A DNA stretch of 55,290 nt from positions 1-55,290 of the forward strand of contig JBBDIP010000001.1 in assembly GCA_040880305.1 (NCBI GenBank), written 5' to 3'. The notes beneath the pieces were generated by a model. That model had not been told where the DNA came from. It saw only the letters and a program-made list of their open reading frames with translations, and made no database searches. Below are positions 1-8,628 of this stretch, piece by piece. The first letter of the stretch is position 1. Every line of letters begins with the position of its first letter. The stretch is from JBBDIP01 sp040880305 (GTDB taxonomy: Bacteria; Bacillota; Sulfobacillia; Fermentithermobacillales; Fermentithermobacillaceae). The position numbers and the translations under genes are program-made.

Positions 1-774
1 GAGGAGCTACTTGAGATCACCGAGCTGGAAGTGCGTGAACTCCTCTCCAAGCACGGGTTTGACGGAGACAACGCCCCCATTGTTAGGGGCTCGGCCCTCC
101 AGGCGCTCAACTACAGCGGCAGCGATCCCAACCCACCCGAGTGGAAGTGCATCTGGGATCTCATGAACGCGGTCGACACCTACATTTCGACGCCGGAACG
201 CGCCATCGACAAGCCGTTCCTGCTTTCTGTCGAAGACGTGTTCACCATCACCGGGCGCGGCACCGTCGCCACCGGAAGGATCGAGCGCGGCGTCATCAAG
301 GTTGGAGACACTGTCGAGATCGTAGGCCTGGTCGAGAAAGCTAAGAGCACCGTGGTTACCGGCGTCGAGATGTTCAGGAAGATCCTTGACCAGGGACAGG
401 CCGGAGACAACGTAGGCTGTCTTTTGCGCGGCGTCGCCAAGAACGAAGTCGAGCGCGGTCAGGTGCTGGCAAAGCCCGGGTCGATCAAACCCCACACCAA
501 GTTCGAGGGCCAGGTATACGTGCTTTCGAAGGAAGAGGGCGGGCGCCACACGGCGTTCTTTACAGGCTACCGGCCCCAGTTCTATTTCAGGACCACCGAC
601 GTCACCGGTTCCGTCACGCTCCCCGAGGGAGTCGAGATGGTCATGCCTGGCGACAACGTGAGGATGCACGGTGAGCTTATCCAGCCCATCGCTATGGAAG
701 AGGGACTCCGCTTCGCCATCCGCGAGGGCGGAAGGACAGTGGCCTCAGGAGTAGTTACCAAGATCGAGGAGTGA
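1..774 (+). CDS. tuf: Elongation factor Tu, 5'-truncated by the window
   Basis: The open frame enters at base 1 and encodes the last 257 residues of EF-Tu, the GTPase that carries aminoacyl-tRNA to the ribosome. Seen: the end of the G domain (SALQALNY), then domain II (FLLSVEDVFTITGRGTV, TGRIERGVIKVGD) and domain III (TKFEGQVYVLSKEEGGRHT, FRTTDVTG, MPGDNV, RFAIREGGRTV). The GTP-binding P-loop and NKxD lie upstream of the window. It sits directly before rpsJ, the usual clostridial str-S10 junction, and its stop region overlaps the rpsJ ribosome-binding site. Confidence 0.98.
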   Translation, partial: EELLEITELEVRELLSKHGFDGDNAPIVRGSALQALNYSGSDPNPPEWKCIWDLMNAVDTYISTPERAIDKPFLLSVEDVFTITGRGTVATGRIERGVIKVGDTVEIVGLVEKAKSTVVTGVEMFRKILDQGQAGDNVGCLLRGVAKNEVERGQVLAKPGSIKPHTKFEGQVYVLSKEEGGRHTAFFTGYRPQFYFRTTDVTGSVTLPEGVEMVMPGDNVRMHGELIQPIAMEEGLRFAIREGGRTVASGVVTKIEE

Positions 775-779
775 TCAGT

Positions 780-1091
780 GTGCGGAGACAGAGAATCCGG
801 GTCCGTTTGAGGGCTTTCGATCACGAGGTCCTGGACCAGTCGGCGGCCAGGATAGTGGAGACCGCCAAGAGGACTGGCGCTCTCATATCGGGTCCTGTCC
901 CGCTCCCCACCGAGCGGAGCGTGTACACCATCCTGGTGGCTCCCAACGGTGAGAAGGACATCCGCGAGCAGTTCGAGACGCGCGTTCACAAGCGGCTCAT
1001 CGACATTATGGAGCCCACCACCAAGACTATGGACGCGCTCACGAGGCTGGATCTCCCGGCCGGAGTGGACATCGAAATAAAGAGTGTGTGA
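780..1091 (+). CDS. rpsJ: 30S ribosomal protein S10
   Basis: S10 belongs to the 30S head and, as NusE, also works in antitermination. The product is 103 aa with family landmarks RIRVRLRAFDHEVLDQSA and ETAKRTGA, and ends near PAGVDIEIKSV. An in-frame GTG lies at 771, but the GAGGAG at 766-771 is 8 nt from the GTG at 780, which gives the usual short N-terminus, so I start at 780. First gene of the S10 block. Confidence 0.95.
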   Translation: MRRQRIRVRLRAFDHEVLDQSAARIVETAKRTGALISGPVPLPTERSVYTILVAPNGEKDIREQFETRVHKRLIDIMEPTTKTMDALTRLDLPAGVDIEIKSV

Positions 1092-1124
1092 CCTAAGCTT
1101 CTGTGATGGAGGAGGTGTCCTTTC

Positions 1125-1748
1125 ATGAAGGCCATCCTCGGCAAAAAGATTGGGATGAGCCAGGTTTTCGTCGAAAATGGGGAACTTGTACCCGTAACCG
1201 TCATCGAAGCCGGTCCGTGCACGGTCGTAGAGAAGAGAACTCTGGATAGGGACGGATATACAGGCATTCAGCTCGGCTTCGGCTTCGTGAAGGAGAATAA
1301 AGTCTCAAAGCCGGTTCTCGGCCAGTTCAAGACCAGAAGCCTTACCCCGGTAAGGTATCTTAGAGAGTTTCGTGTGGAGTCCGACGAGAACCTAGCTGTC
1401 GGCGACCAGGTCAAAGTGGACGTCTTCAAGACCGGAGACGTCATCGAGGTTACCGGCCAGAGCCTCGGCAAGGGGTTCGCCGGTGCCATCAAGCGGCACA
1501 ATTTCCACCGGAGTTTCATGGCCCACGGCTCCAAGTACCATAGGGGAGTAGGCTCCTTGCAGTCGAGAGACGCATCCAGAGTGTTCCCGGGCAGAAGGCT
1601 GCCAGGTCACATGGGAGACGAGAGAGTAACTATCCGCGGTCTTACGGTCGTGAGCGTGGATCCCGAAAAGAACCTGCTGCTTGTAAAGGGCGCGGTTCCG
1701 GGCGCGAAGGGTTCTCTCCTTATGGTTAGAGAGGCCAGGCGCTGGTAG
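1125..1748 (+). CDS. rplC: 50S ribosomal protein L3
   Basis: L3 is an early 23S rRNA-binding assembly protein near the peptidyl transferase centre. The product has 207 aa, normal length. It begins KAILGKKIGMSQVF and contains the conserved loop HGSKYHRGVGSLQ and FPGRRLPGHMG, where Gln is methylated in some bacteria. GGAGGAGGTG lies just upstream of the ATG. Confidence 0.97.
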   Translation: MKAILGKKIGMSQVFVENGELVPVTVIEAGPCTVVEKRTLDRDGYTGIQLGFGFVKENKVSKPVLGQFKTRSLTPVRYLREFRVESDENLAVGDQVKVDVFKTGDVIEVTGQSLGKGFAGAIKRHNFHRSFMAHGSKYHRGVGSLQSRDASRVFPGRRLPGHMGDERVTIRGLTVVSVDPEKNLLLVKGAVPGAKGSLLMVREARRW

Positions 1749-1774
1749 AAGACGTTGTTCAAGGAGGGATCCTC

Positions 1775-2398
1775 GTGCCCCAAGCCGAGGTTTTCAGTCC
1801 TAAAGGAGAAAAGGTAGGCGAGATCGGGCTCTCTGAAGCCGTTTTCGGCAAAGAGCCAAACACCAGCCTGATCCGGGCCGCAGTGCTCGCGCACCTTAAT
1901 AAGGCCAGGGTCGGGACTGTCAAGGTGAAGTCAAGGTCCGAAGTGGCTGGCGGCGGCAGGAAACCCTGGAGGCAGAAGGGTCTCGGCCGGGCCAGGGCCG
2001 GCTCGACCAGGTCTCCTATCTGGAGGCACGGCGGAGTCGCCTTCGGCCCCCAGGCCAGGGACTACAGCTGGGCTATCACCAAGAAGGTCAAGAGGCTGGC
2101 TCTACGCTCGGCGCTGTCGGCCAAGGCCAAGGACGGTCAGGTGGTTGTCCTGACTGACCTCAAGATGGCCGCGCCCAAGACCAAGGACCTATTCGGTTTC
2201 CTCAAGTCCATGGGGATGGAGAGAGGCATTCTCATCGTCACCCATGAAACTGAGCCCAATCTGGTCCTGTCAGCCAGAAACATCCCGGGCGTTGCAGTTA
2301 CCACTGCCCAGGAGTTGTCGACGTACGATACTATGGCGGCCAAGCATCTTCTCATCACCGAAGACGCGGTGAAGAAGCTCGAGGAGGTCCTGGCATGA
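1775..2398 (+). CDS. rplD: 50S ribosomal protein L4
   Basis: L4 lines the exit tunnel and in some bacteria represses its own operon. The product has 207 aa. Seen: the basic tunnel loop GGGRKPWRQKGLGRARAG followed by SPIWRHGGVAFGP. The GTG start follows AAGGAGGGAT. The stop overlaps the ATG of rplW by 4 nt, so the two are translationally coupled. Confidence 0.97.
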   Translation: MPQAEVFSPKGEKVGEIGLSEAVFGKEPNTSLIRAAVLAHLNKARVGTVKVKSRSEVAGGGRKPWRQKGLGRARAGSTRSPIWRHGGVAFGPQARDYSWAITKKVKRLALRSALSAKAKDGQVVVLTDLKMAAPKTKDLFGFLKSMGMERGILIVTHETEPNLVLSARNIPGVAVTTAQELSTYDTMAAKHLLITEDAVKKLEEVLA

Positions 2399-2685
2399 AC
2401 CTTGTGGCAAGAGACATCATCATCACTCCTCTGGTAACAGAGAAGACCAACGCGGCGATGGCGCGCGGCACCTACAGCTTCAGGGTCCACCCTGACGCCA
2501 CTAAGGCCGATGTCCACAACGCGATAGAAGAGATCTTCAAAGTGCGGGTAACGAAGGTCAACACCATGAACGTTGGCGGAAAGCCCAGAAGGCTGGGGCT
2601 ACGGAAAGGGCGCACCCGCAATTGGAAGAAGGCAATGGTCACCCTCGCGCCCGGGCAAAAGATCCCGTTCTTCGAGGGCGTGTAG
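2395..2685 (+). CDS. rplW: 50S ribosomal protein L23
   Basis: L23 sits at the tunnel exit, where trigger factor and SRP dock. The product has 96 aa. Seen: ITPLVTEKTNAAMARGTYSF near the start and the C-terminal KKAMVTLAPGQKIPFFEGV typical of the family. The ATG overlaps the rplD stop. Confidence 0.97.
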   Translation: MNLVARDIIITPLVTEKTNAAMARGTYSFRVHPDATKADVHNAIEEIFKVRVTKVNTMNVGGKPRRLGLRKGRTRNWKKAMVTLAPGQKIPFFEGV

Positions 2686-2700
2686 GTAGGAGGGATTGGC

Positions 2701-3531
2701 GTGCCGGTCAAAAGCTTTAAGCCCACATCCCCGGGCTTGAGGGGAAGAGTGGCTCCAACTTTCGAGGAGATAACCAAGACAACGCCGGAGCGGTCGCTTA
2801 CGATTTCTAAGAAGAACTTCTCTGGCCGCAACGCAGAGGGGCGCATCACGGTGCGTCACCGCGGCGGTGGCAGCAAGACGATCGTGAGGATCGTTGACTT
2901 CAAGAGGGAGAAAGACGACATCCCGGCCAAGGTCACGGCCATCGAGTACGATCCGGGCCGTTCCGCCAGGATAGCTCTCTTAGCGTACGCCGACGGCGAG
3001 AAGCGGTACATCGTCGCCCCTGTCGGCGTGAACGTGGGCGATGTGCTGAAGTCGGGCCTCAAGGCTGACATCAAGCCCGGCAACGCTCTTCCTCTGGACA
3101 GCATTCCGACGGGTACCGTGGTGCACAACATCGAGATGGTCCCCGGCAAGGGCGCCCAGATGGCCAGAAGCGCCGGCACCTCTGCCCAGCTCATGGCTAA
3201 GGAAGGCGGTTTCGCCCTCCTGCGTCTGGGCTCTGGTGAGCAGCGTAAGGTCCCTGTGCAATGCAGGGCCACCATCGGCCAAGTTGGAAACGTCGAGCAC
3301 GAGAACGCCGCCAAGGGCAAGGCGGGGGCCACCCGGCACAAGGGCTGGCGTCCGACAGTCAGGGGCGTCGCCATGAACCCTGTGGACCACCCCCACGGTG
3401 GCGGCGAAGGCAAGGCGCCCATCGGGCATCCCGGTCCGCTATCTCCCTGGGGCAAGCCGACTCTTGGCTACAAGACCAGGAAGAAGAATAAGGCGTCTAG
3501 CAAGTACATCGTGAAAGACCGCAGGAGATAA
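2701..3531 (+). CDS. rplB: 50S ribosomal protein L2
   Basis: L2 is needed for subunit association and peptidyl transfer. The product has 276 aa, full length. Seen: VKSFKPTSPGLRG at the start, GRITVRHRGGGSK, and the C-terminal signature GVAMNPVDHPHGGGEGK with the conserved His of the active-centre region. GTG start 15 nt after rplW, preceded by TAGGAGGG. Confidence 0.98.
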   Translation: MPVKSFKPTSPGLRGRVAPTFEEITKTTPERSLTISKKNFSGRNAEGRITVRHRGGGSKTIVRIVDFKREKDDIPAKVTAIEYDPGRSARIALLAYADGEKRYIVAPVGVNVGDVLKSGLKADIKPGNALPLDSIPTGTVVHNIEMVPGKGAQMARSAGTSAQLMAKEGGFALLRLGSGEQRKVPVQCRATIGQVGNVEHENAAKGKAGATRHKGWRPTVRGVAMNPVDHPHGGGEGKAPIGHPGPLSPWGKPTLGYKTRKKNKASSKYIVKDRRR

Positions 3532-3555
3532 CCAAAAAGGAAGGAGGGGGCGACA

Positions 3556-3840
3556 GTGAGCCGGTCAACAAAGAAGGGGCCGTACGTAGACGTAAGGCTT
3601 CTTGGCAAGGTTCGCGAGATGAACGCCAAGGGTGACAAGAGGGTCATAAGGACCTGGGCCAGGGACTGCACCATAGTCCCGGAGATGCTTGGTCACACCA
3701 TCGCTGTGCACGACGGGCGAAAGCATGTCCCGGTGTATGTGACTGAGGACGCCGTAGGCCACAAGCTTGGCGAATTCGCTCCCACAAGAACATTCAGGGG
3801 TCACGGAGCGCACACTGAGCGTTCCACCGCTCTAAGGTAA
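3556..3840 (+). CDS. rpsS: 30S ribosomal protein S19
   Basis: S19 forms a dimer with S13 in the 30S head. The product has 94 aa. Seen: SRSTKKGPYVD at the start and GHKLGEFAPTRTFRGHG near the end, both diagnostic. The GTG start is preceded by AAGGAGGGGG. Confidence 0.97.
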   Translation: MSRSTKKGPYVDVRLLGKVREMNAKGDKRVIRTWARDCTIVPEMLGHTIAVHDGRKHVPVYVTEDAVGHKLGEFAPTRTFRGHGAHTERSTALR

Positions 3841-3856
3841 GGGGGTCAGATGCGTC

Positions 3857-4198
3857 ATGGAGGCCAGAGCTATAGTAAAGCATGTGCGGATTTCCCCTTC
3901 TAAGGTGCGGATCGTGGCCGATCTGGTCCGGGGAAAGCCGGTTAGCGAGGCGCTCGCCATCCTCAAGTACACGTCAAAGAGGGCGAGCATTGTCGTGAGC
4001 AAGGCCATCGCCTCTGCCGCGGCAAACGCTGAGAACAACCATGAGATGAACAAGGATGCCTTGGTGGTATCGACGATAATGGTCGACGCCGGGCCTACTC
4101 TCAAGAGGTTTCATCCTCGCCAAAGAGGGCAGGCATTTAAGATCCTGAAGAGGACATCCCACCTCACGGTGATAGTTAAGGAAAGAGAGGAGGGTTAA
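3857..4198 (+). CDS. rplV: 50S ribosomal protein L22
   Basis: L22 lines the exit tunnel with L4, and its beta hairpin is a macrolide-resistance site. The product has 113 aa. Seen: AIVKHVRISPSKVRIVADLVRG, then the hairpin GPTLKRFHPRQRGQAFKI. The ATG at 3857 follows GGGGGT by about 10 nt; the ATG at 3850 is in another frame. Confidence 0.97.
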   Translation: MEARAIVKHVRISPSKVRIVADLVRGKPVSEALAILKYTSKRASIVVSKAIASAAANAENNHEMNKDALVVSTIMVDAGPTLKRFHPRQRGQAFKILKRTSHLTVIVKEREEG

Positions 4199-4201
4199 GA
4201 C

Positions 4202-4888
4202 TTGGGACAGAAGACACATCCAAAAGGGTTTCGCCTTGGAGTGATCTATGACTGGGACTCCAGGTGGTTCGCCCGCAAAGACTTTGCTGAACTCCTCCTC
4301 GAGGACTACAAGATCCGTGAGTTCGTGAAGGGAAAGCTCCACAACGCCGGTATTTCCAGGACCGAGATTGAGAGGAAGCCGCAAGAGGTCACAGTGATCA
4401 TCCACGCGGCCAAGCCTGGCGTGGTGATCGGCAGGGGCGGCACCGGCATCGAGGCCCTCCGCAAACAGCTTATTGAGCTAACAAAGAAGAGGGTCATCCT
4501 ACACGCTATTGAGGTGAAGAGCCCCGAGATTGACGCCCAGTTGGTCTCGGAGAATGTCGCCGAATCGATAGAGCGCAGGGTGTCTTATAGAAGGGCAATG
4601 AAGCAGGCCATGCAGCGCGCTATGAGGGTCGGCGCCAAGGGCATCAGGATCCGCTGCTCGGGACGTCTCGCGGGTGCTGAGATCGCGAGGCGCGAGAGGT
4701 CGGGCGAGGGAACAGTCCCCCTGCACACTCTGCGCGCCGACGTGGACTACGGTTTCACCGAGGCCCGCACCACTTTCGGCAGAATCGGCGTGAAAGTTTG
4801 GATCTACAAGGGAGACATTCTCCCCCAAAGGGCCGCCCGGACGCCGGCGCCGGCTGAGGGAGGGACTAAAACCAGTGTTAATGCCTAA
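4202..4888 (+). CDS. rpsC: 30S ribosomal protein S3
   Basis: S3 helps form the mRNA entry channel. The product has 228 aa. Seen: GQKTHPKGFRLGV at the start, the KH-domain loop GVVIGRGGTGIEALRK and RRVSYRRAMKQAMQRAMR. The TTG start follows GAGGAGGG and lies 3 nt after the rplV stop. The C-terminal tail (ARTPAPAEGGTKTSVNA) is low-complexity, as usual. Confidence 0.97.
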   Translation: MGQKTHPKGFRLGVIYDWDSRWFARKDFAELLLEDYKIREFVKGKLHNAGISRTEIERKPQEVTVIIHAAKPGVVIGRGGTGIEALRKQLIELTKKRVILHAIEVKSPEIDAQLVSENVAESIERRVSYRRAMKQAMQRAMRVGAKGIRIRCSGRLAGAEIARRERSGEGTVPLHTLRADVDYGFTEARTTFGRIGVKVWIYKGDILPQRAARTPAPAEGGTKTSVNA

Positions 4889-5339
4889 GAGAGTCAAGTG
4901 GCGCAAGCAGCACCGGGGCATCAATAACGGCAACGCGACGCGAGGCGCCGAGGTTTTCTACGGAGAGTACGGTCTGCAGGCGCTAGAGAACGCGTGGATC
5001 ACCGATCGCCAGATTGAGTCCGCTCGTGTGGCCCTCACCCGTTACATCAAAAGGGGCGGCAAGGTCTGGGTCAGGATATTCCCAGACAAGCCGGTCACCA
5101 AGAAGCCTGCCGAGACCCGTATGGGCAGTGGCAAGGGCAACGTCGAGTTCTGGGTTGCCGTGGTGAAGCCCGGAAGGATTCTCTTTGAGATAGCCGGCGT
5201 GTCTGAGGCTGACGCGCGGGAGGCACTACGGCTCGCATCGACCAAACTGCCCATCCATACTAAGTTCCAGGCCCGGCAAGAGGCGTCGGAAGAGGCAGAA
5301 GAGAAGGCGGTGACTTCCAGTGAAGGTGCAGGAGATTAG
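4875..5339 (+). CDS. rplP: 50S ribosomal protein L16
   Basis: L16 organises the tRNA sites of the 50S subunit. Starting at GTG 4875 gives MLMPKRVKWRKQHRG, the family consensus start, and overlaps rpsC by 14 nt. The product has 154 aa, about ten more than usual, because of an acidic tail rich in Glu and Ala after the normal end (near TKFQARQEA). GGKVWVRIFPDKPVTKKP and RMGSGKGN are the classic motifs. Confidence 0.96.
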   Translation: MLMPKRVKWRKQHRGINNGNATRGAEVFYGEYGLQALENAWITDRQIESARVALTRYIKRGGKVWVRIFPDKPVTKKPAETRMGSGKGNVEFWVAVVKPGRILFEIAGVSEADAREALRLASTKLPIHTKFQARQEASEEAEEKAVTSSEGAGD

Positions 5340-5529
5340 GGATCTTAACGACAAGGACTTGGAGAAAAGGCTTTCCGACCTTAAGGAAGAGCTCTTCAAC
5401 CTGCGCTTTCAGATGACCACGGGGCAGCTCGACAACGTGATGCGGCTCCGCGATGTAAGGCGGTCCATCGCCGGGGTGAAGACTGTTCAGAGGCAGAGGG
5501 AGCTAGGTAAGCTCGCTCAGGAGGGTTAG
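5320..5529 (+). CDS. rpmC: 50S ribosomal protein L29
   Basis: Small two-helix protein at the tunnel exit, 69 aa. Seen: EIRDLNDKDLEKRLSDLKEE and LFNLRFQMTTGQLDN, the family core. The GTG start overlaps the rplP tail by 20 nt. Confidence 0.95.
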   Translation: MKVQEIRDLNDKDLEKRLSDLKEELFNLRFQMTTGQLDNVMRLRDVRRSIAGVKTVQRQRELGKLAQEG

Positions 5530-5532
5530 ATT

Positions 5533-5811
5533 ATGGAACGCGGGACGCGCAAAGAGTTCACCGGAGTTGTCGTGAGCGATAAGATGCAGAAGACCAGGGT
5601 CGTCTCCATCGAGACCTGGAAGGTCAGCCCCAAGTACAAAAAGAGGGTGCATGCGACTCGGAGGGTCAAGGCCCACGACGAGGAGAACGTTTCCAAGGTC
5701 GGGGACACCGTCCGTATGGTTGAGTCAAAGCCGCTGTCAGCCGACAAGAGGTGGCGGATAACGGAAGTGGTAGGGGGTTCCGCCCCGATTCCGGGGGGTG
5801 ACCAGGCTTGA
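5533..5811 (+). CDS. rpsQ: 30S ribosomal protein S17
   Basis: S17 is a primary 16S rRNA binder with an OB fold. The product has 92 aa. Seen: RKEFTGVVVSDKMQKTRVV, then PLSADKRWRITEVV. The ATG follows GAGGGTTAGATT, and the TGA overlaps the TTG start of rplN. Confidence 0.96.
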   Translation: MERGTRKEFTGVVVSDKMQKTRVVSIETWKVSPKYKKRVHATRRVKAHDEENVSKVGDTVRMVESKPLSADKRWRITEVVGGSAPIPGGDQA

Positions 5812-6176
5812 TCCAGATGCAGACCCGTCTTACGGTGGCCGACAATACCGGCGCCAGGCAGATTATGTGCATCAAGGTCTTGGGCGGCGCACTCCACCGC
5901 TACGCCTCTCTCGGCGACATCATCGTCGCTTCGGTCAAGGAGGCCACTCCTGGAGGCGTTGTCAAGAAAGGCCAGGTTATCCGCGCAGTTGTTGTGCGCG
6001 TAACCAAGAACATTCGCAGGTTGGACGGGACGTATATCAAGTTCGACGACAACGCGGCGGTCATCCTGAAGGACGACAGAGAGCCTCAGGGAACCCGTAT
6101 CTTTGGGCCCGTGGCAAGGGAACTAAGGGATAAGAAGTTCACCAAGATCATCTCCCTCGCTCCCGAAGTGCTCTAG
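5808..6176 (+). CDS. rplN: 50S ribosomal protein L14
   Basis: L14 forms an intersubunit bridge and is a target of the silencing factor RsfS. The product has 122 aa, exact family length. TTG 5808 gives MIQMQTRLTVADNTGA, matching the conserved start; the internal ATG at 5817 would cut this off. GPVARELRDKKFTKIISLAPEVL closes the protein. Confidence 0.97.
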   Translation: MIQMQTRLTVADNTGARQIMCIKVLGGALHRYASLGDIIVASVKEATPGGVVKKGQVIRAVVVRVTKNIRRLDGTYIKFDDNAAVILKDDREPQGTRIFGPVARELRDKKFTKIISLAPEVL

Positions 6177-6199
6177 GCCCCTAAAGGTGGTGGAAGTAC

Positions 6200-6511
6200 G
6201 TGAATATAAGGAAGGACGATACGGTCCTGATTATCACCGGCAAGTACGCCGGCAAGCAGGGCAAGGTCATGCGGGCCAGTCCCGCTGAGGACCGCTTGGT
6301 AGTCCAGGGCGTCAACGTTCATAAGAAACACCAGAAGCCCACCAAGGACATGCCGCAGGGCGGCATCATCGAGGCTGAGGGGCCCATCCAGAGGTCCAAC
6401 GTGATGATGCTCTGCCCCAGGTGCCAAAAGCCCACCCGGCTCCGGGCGAAGGTTGTTGGTGATAAGAAGGTCCGGATCTGCGCGAAGTGCGGCGAAGCGA
6501 TTGACAAGTGA
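6200..6511 (+). CDS. rplX: 50S ribosomal protein L24, zinc-ribbon form
   Basis: L24 starts 50S assembly. The product has 103 aa. Seen: an N-terminal KOW motif (DDTVLIITGKYAGKQGKV) and a C-terminal CPRCQKPTRLR...CAKCGE, a four-cysteine zinc ribbon found in many but not all bacterial L24 proteins. The GTG start follows AAAGGTGG. Confidence 0.96.
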   Translation: MNIRKDDTVLIITGKYAGKQGKVMRASPAEDRLVVQGVNVHKKHQKPTKDMPQGGIIEAEGPIQRSNVMMLCPRCQKPTRLRAKVVGDKKVRICAKCGEAIDK

Positions 6512-6522
6512 GGTCGAGTGAC

Positions 6523-7059
6523 GTGGCGCTAAAGGAAGTTTACCAGAGCGAGGTCGTCCCCGCGATGATGAAGGCGTTTGGGTACCAGAACAACATGCAG
6601 GTGCCCAAGATTCAAAAGGTCGTCATCAACATGGGTGTTGGGGAAGCGACCCAGAACGCCGACGCGCTAGAGGCGGCGGCTGCTGACCTCGCCAAGATCG
6701 CGGGCCAAAAGCCCGCCATTACCAAAGCCAAGCGCTCAATTTCGGCCTTTAAGGTCAGGGCCGGGATGAACGTGGGATGCAAGGTCACGCTCCGGGGAGA
6801 CAGGATGTACGATTTCTTCGACAAGCTGGTCCACGTGGTCATGCCGCAGCTCCGTGACTTCCGCGGCATTTCACCCGACGGCTTCGATGGGAGAGGCAAC
6901 TACTCCCTGGGTCTTAAGGAACAGATCATCTTCCCCGAGATCGAGTACGACAAGGTCTCGAAGGTGCGGGGCATGAACATCACCGTCACCACGAGCGCAA
7001 GGACCGACGAAGAGGGTCACTACCTCTTGAAGGCCCTCGGAATGCCGTTTAGAGAGTAA
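6523..7059 (+). CDS. rplE: 50S ribosomal protein L5
   Basis: L5 belongs to the 5S rRNA complex of the central protuberance. The product has 178 aa. Seen: VPKIQKVVINMGVGEA, AKRSISAFKVRAGM, LRDFRGISPDGFDGRGNYSLG. An in-frame GTG at 6508 overlaps the rplX stop, but GAGGT at 6510-6514 is correctly spaced for GTG 6523, and MALKEVYQSEVVPA fits the family start better. Confidence 0.94.
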   Translation: MALKEVYQSEVVPAMMKAFGYQNNMQVPKIQKVVINMGVGEATQNADALEAAAADLAKIAGQKPAITKAKRSISAFKVRAGMNVGCKVTLRGDRMYDFFDKLVHVVMPQLRDFRGISPDGFDGRGNYSLGLKEQIIFPEIEYDKVSKVRGMNITVTTSARTDEEGHYLLKALGMPFRE

Positions 7060-7072
7060 GGGGGAATTTCCA

Positions 7073-7258
7073 TTGGCACCCTTGGCCAAGATCAACAAGG
7101 CTAACAAGGAGCCCAAGTACAAGACGCAGAGAGTGAACCGCTGCAAGATTTGCGGCCGCTCACACGCGGTCCTGAGACGGTTTGGGCTGTGCAGGCATTG
7201 CTTTAGGAAGCTCGCGCATCGCGGGGAGATCCCTGGCGTAAGGAAAGCCAGCTGGTAG
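7073..7258 (+). CDS. rpsN: 30S ribosomal protein S14, type Z
   Basis: The product is 61 aa, the short zinc-binding form of S14. Seen: CKICGRSHAVLRRFGLCRHC, two CxxC knuckles binding one zinc, and the conserved ending GEIPGVRKASW. The TTG start follows AAGGGGGAA. Confidence 0.96.
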   Translation: MAPLAKINKANKEPKYKTQRVNRCKICGRSHAVLRRFGLCRHCFRKLAHRGEIPGVRKASW

Positions 7259-7271
7259 GAGGGACATCAAT

Positions 7272-7667
7272 ATGACACATGACCCCGTTGCGGATATGCT
7301 TACCCGAATCCGTAATGCTGGCATGGCCAGACACGAGAAGCTTGAGTTACCTTCCTCGCGCCTTAAGGAGAAACTCCTTTCGGTGCTGAAGGAAGAGGGT
7401 TATATCCGGGACTTCGAGGTGACCTCCGAAAAGCCTGTACCCAAGCTGAAGGTCTACCTGAGGTACGGCCCGGGCAAGTCCAGGGCGATAAGGGGCATTA
7501 GGCAGATTTCCAAGCCTGGCCTTAGGATCTATGCCCAGAAGGACGAGATCCCCAGAGTCTTAGGCGGGCTCGGGATCGCGGTAGTATCCACGTCCAAGGG
7601 CATCATGACCGACAGGTCGGCGAGAACCCTGGGGCTCGGCGGCGAAGTAATCTGCTACGTCTGGTAA
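7272..7667 (+). CDS. rpsH: 30S ribosomal protein S8
   Basis: S8 binds helix 21 of 16S rRNA and is the spc-operon repressor in E. coli. The product has 131 aa. Seen: DPVADMLTRIRNAGMARHE and the C-terminal STSKGIMTDRSARTLGLGGE. GGAGGGACATCAAT precedes the ATG. Confidence 0.97.
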   Translation: MTHDPVADMLTRIRNAGMARHEKLELPSSRLKEKLLSVLKEEGYIRDFEVTSEKPVPKLKVYLRYGPGKSRAIRGIRQISKPGLRIYAQKDEIPRVLGGLGIAVVSTSKGIMTDRSARTLGLGGEVICYVW

Positions 7668-7684
7668 GGCGGGAGGTCTTGGAC

Positions 7685-8221
7685 GTGTCTCGAATTGGAG
7701 TTAAACCGATAGCGGTCCCTAAGGGCGTCACTGTGACCATCCAGGATGGAGAGGTCATAGTCAAGGGCCCCAAAGGGACTCTCGCAAGAAAGTGCCACCC
7801 CGACATGAAGATCGAGATACAGGGCGATCAGATCTCGGTGCAAAGGCCGTCGGACAACAAGATGCATAGGTCGCTGCACGGTCTGACCAGGACTCTCATC
7901 GCCAACATGGTCCAGGGCGTCACGGAGGGTTACGAGAAGACCCTCGAGATCTCGGGGATGGGCTACCGTGCCACCAAGGCCGGAGATAAGCTGGTCCTGA
8001 ACCTGGGTTTCATAAGACCGGCAGAGATAGTGCCGCCCAAGGGCGTCACGATCGATGTGCTCTCGACGACTTCGTTCGTTGTTAGGGGCATCGACAAAGA
8101 AGTAGTAGGGCAGCTCTGCGCTGAGATAAGAAGGCTCCGCCCGCCCGAGCCCTACCAGGGATCAGGTGTGAAGTACCAGGGCGAGAAGATCAGGCGGAAA
8201 GTTGCCAAGGCCGCGAAGTAA
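7685..8221 (+). CDS. rplF: 50S ribosomal protein L6
   Basis: L6 lies near the GTPase-associated centre. The product is 178 aa from GTG 7685 (MSRIGVKPIAVP). A TTG lies at 7679, but it is only 2 nt from the GGGAGG at 7671-7676, while GTG 7685 is 8 nt away. PPEPYQGSGVKYQGEKIRRK near the end is the L6 signature. Confidence 0.95.
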   Translation: MSRIGVKPIAVPKGVTVTIQDGEVIVKGPKGTLARKCHPDMKIEIQGDQISVQRPSDNKMHRSLHGLTRTLIANMVQGVTEGYEKTLEISGMGYRATKAGDKLVLNLGFIRPAEIVPPKGVTIDVLSTTSFVVRGIDKEVVGQLCAEIRRLRPPEPYQGSGVKYQGEKIRRKVAKAAK

Positions 8222-8252
8222 GGTGGCCAGGAGCAGGGAGGATTGACCTTCT

Positions 8253-8612
8253 ATGAAATCTAAGCAGGAGAAGAGGGAGACGCGCCACCTCCGGGTGAGG
8301 AAGACTGTCGCCGGCACGCCCGAGCGCCCGAGGCTGTGCGTGTTCAGAAGCCTGAAGCACATTTACGCTCAGGTTATTGACGACAACGGAAGGCGCACCC
8401 TTGCTTCCGCCTCGACAGCGGAGCCTTCCTTCAAAGAGCAGGCCAAGTCCGGCGGCAACCTCACGGCTGCCTCCGCCATAGGTAAGTTGGTCGCGATGAG
8501 AGCTTTGGAGCAGGGCGTCAAGAAAGTGGTGTTTGACAGAGGCGGCTACCTCTATCACGGACGGGTGAAAGCGTTGGCGGACGCCGCCAGAGCTGGCGGG
8601 CTGGATTTCTAA
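8253..8612 (+). CDS. rplR: 50S ribosomal protein L18
   Basis: L18 is a 5S rRNA-binding protein. The product has 119 aa. Seen: GTPERPRLCVFRSLKHIYAQ and the C-terminal FDRGGYLYHGRVKALADAAR. ATG start after GCAGGGAGGA. Confidence 0.97.
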   Translation: MKSKQEKRETRHLRVRKTVAGTPERPRLCVFRSLKHIYAQVIDDNGRRTLASASTAEPSFKEQAKSGGNLTAASAIGKLVAMRALEQGVKKVVFDRGGYLYHGRVKALADAARAGGLDF

Positions 8613-8628
8613 AATGCGGGGTGATTTC

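Noticed and set aside
7..669. Long minus-strand open frames opposite tuf, rplB, oraE, mutL and argF
   Set aside because: They mirror the codon bias of the real plus-strand genes, lack ribosome-binding sites and resemble no protein family I know.
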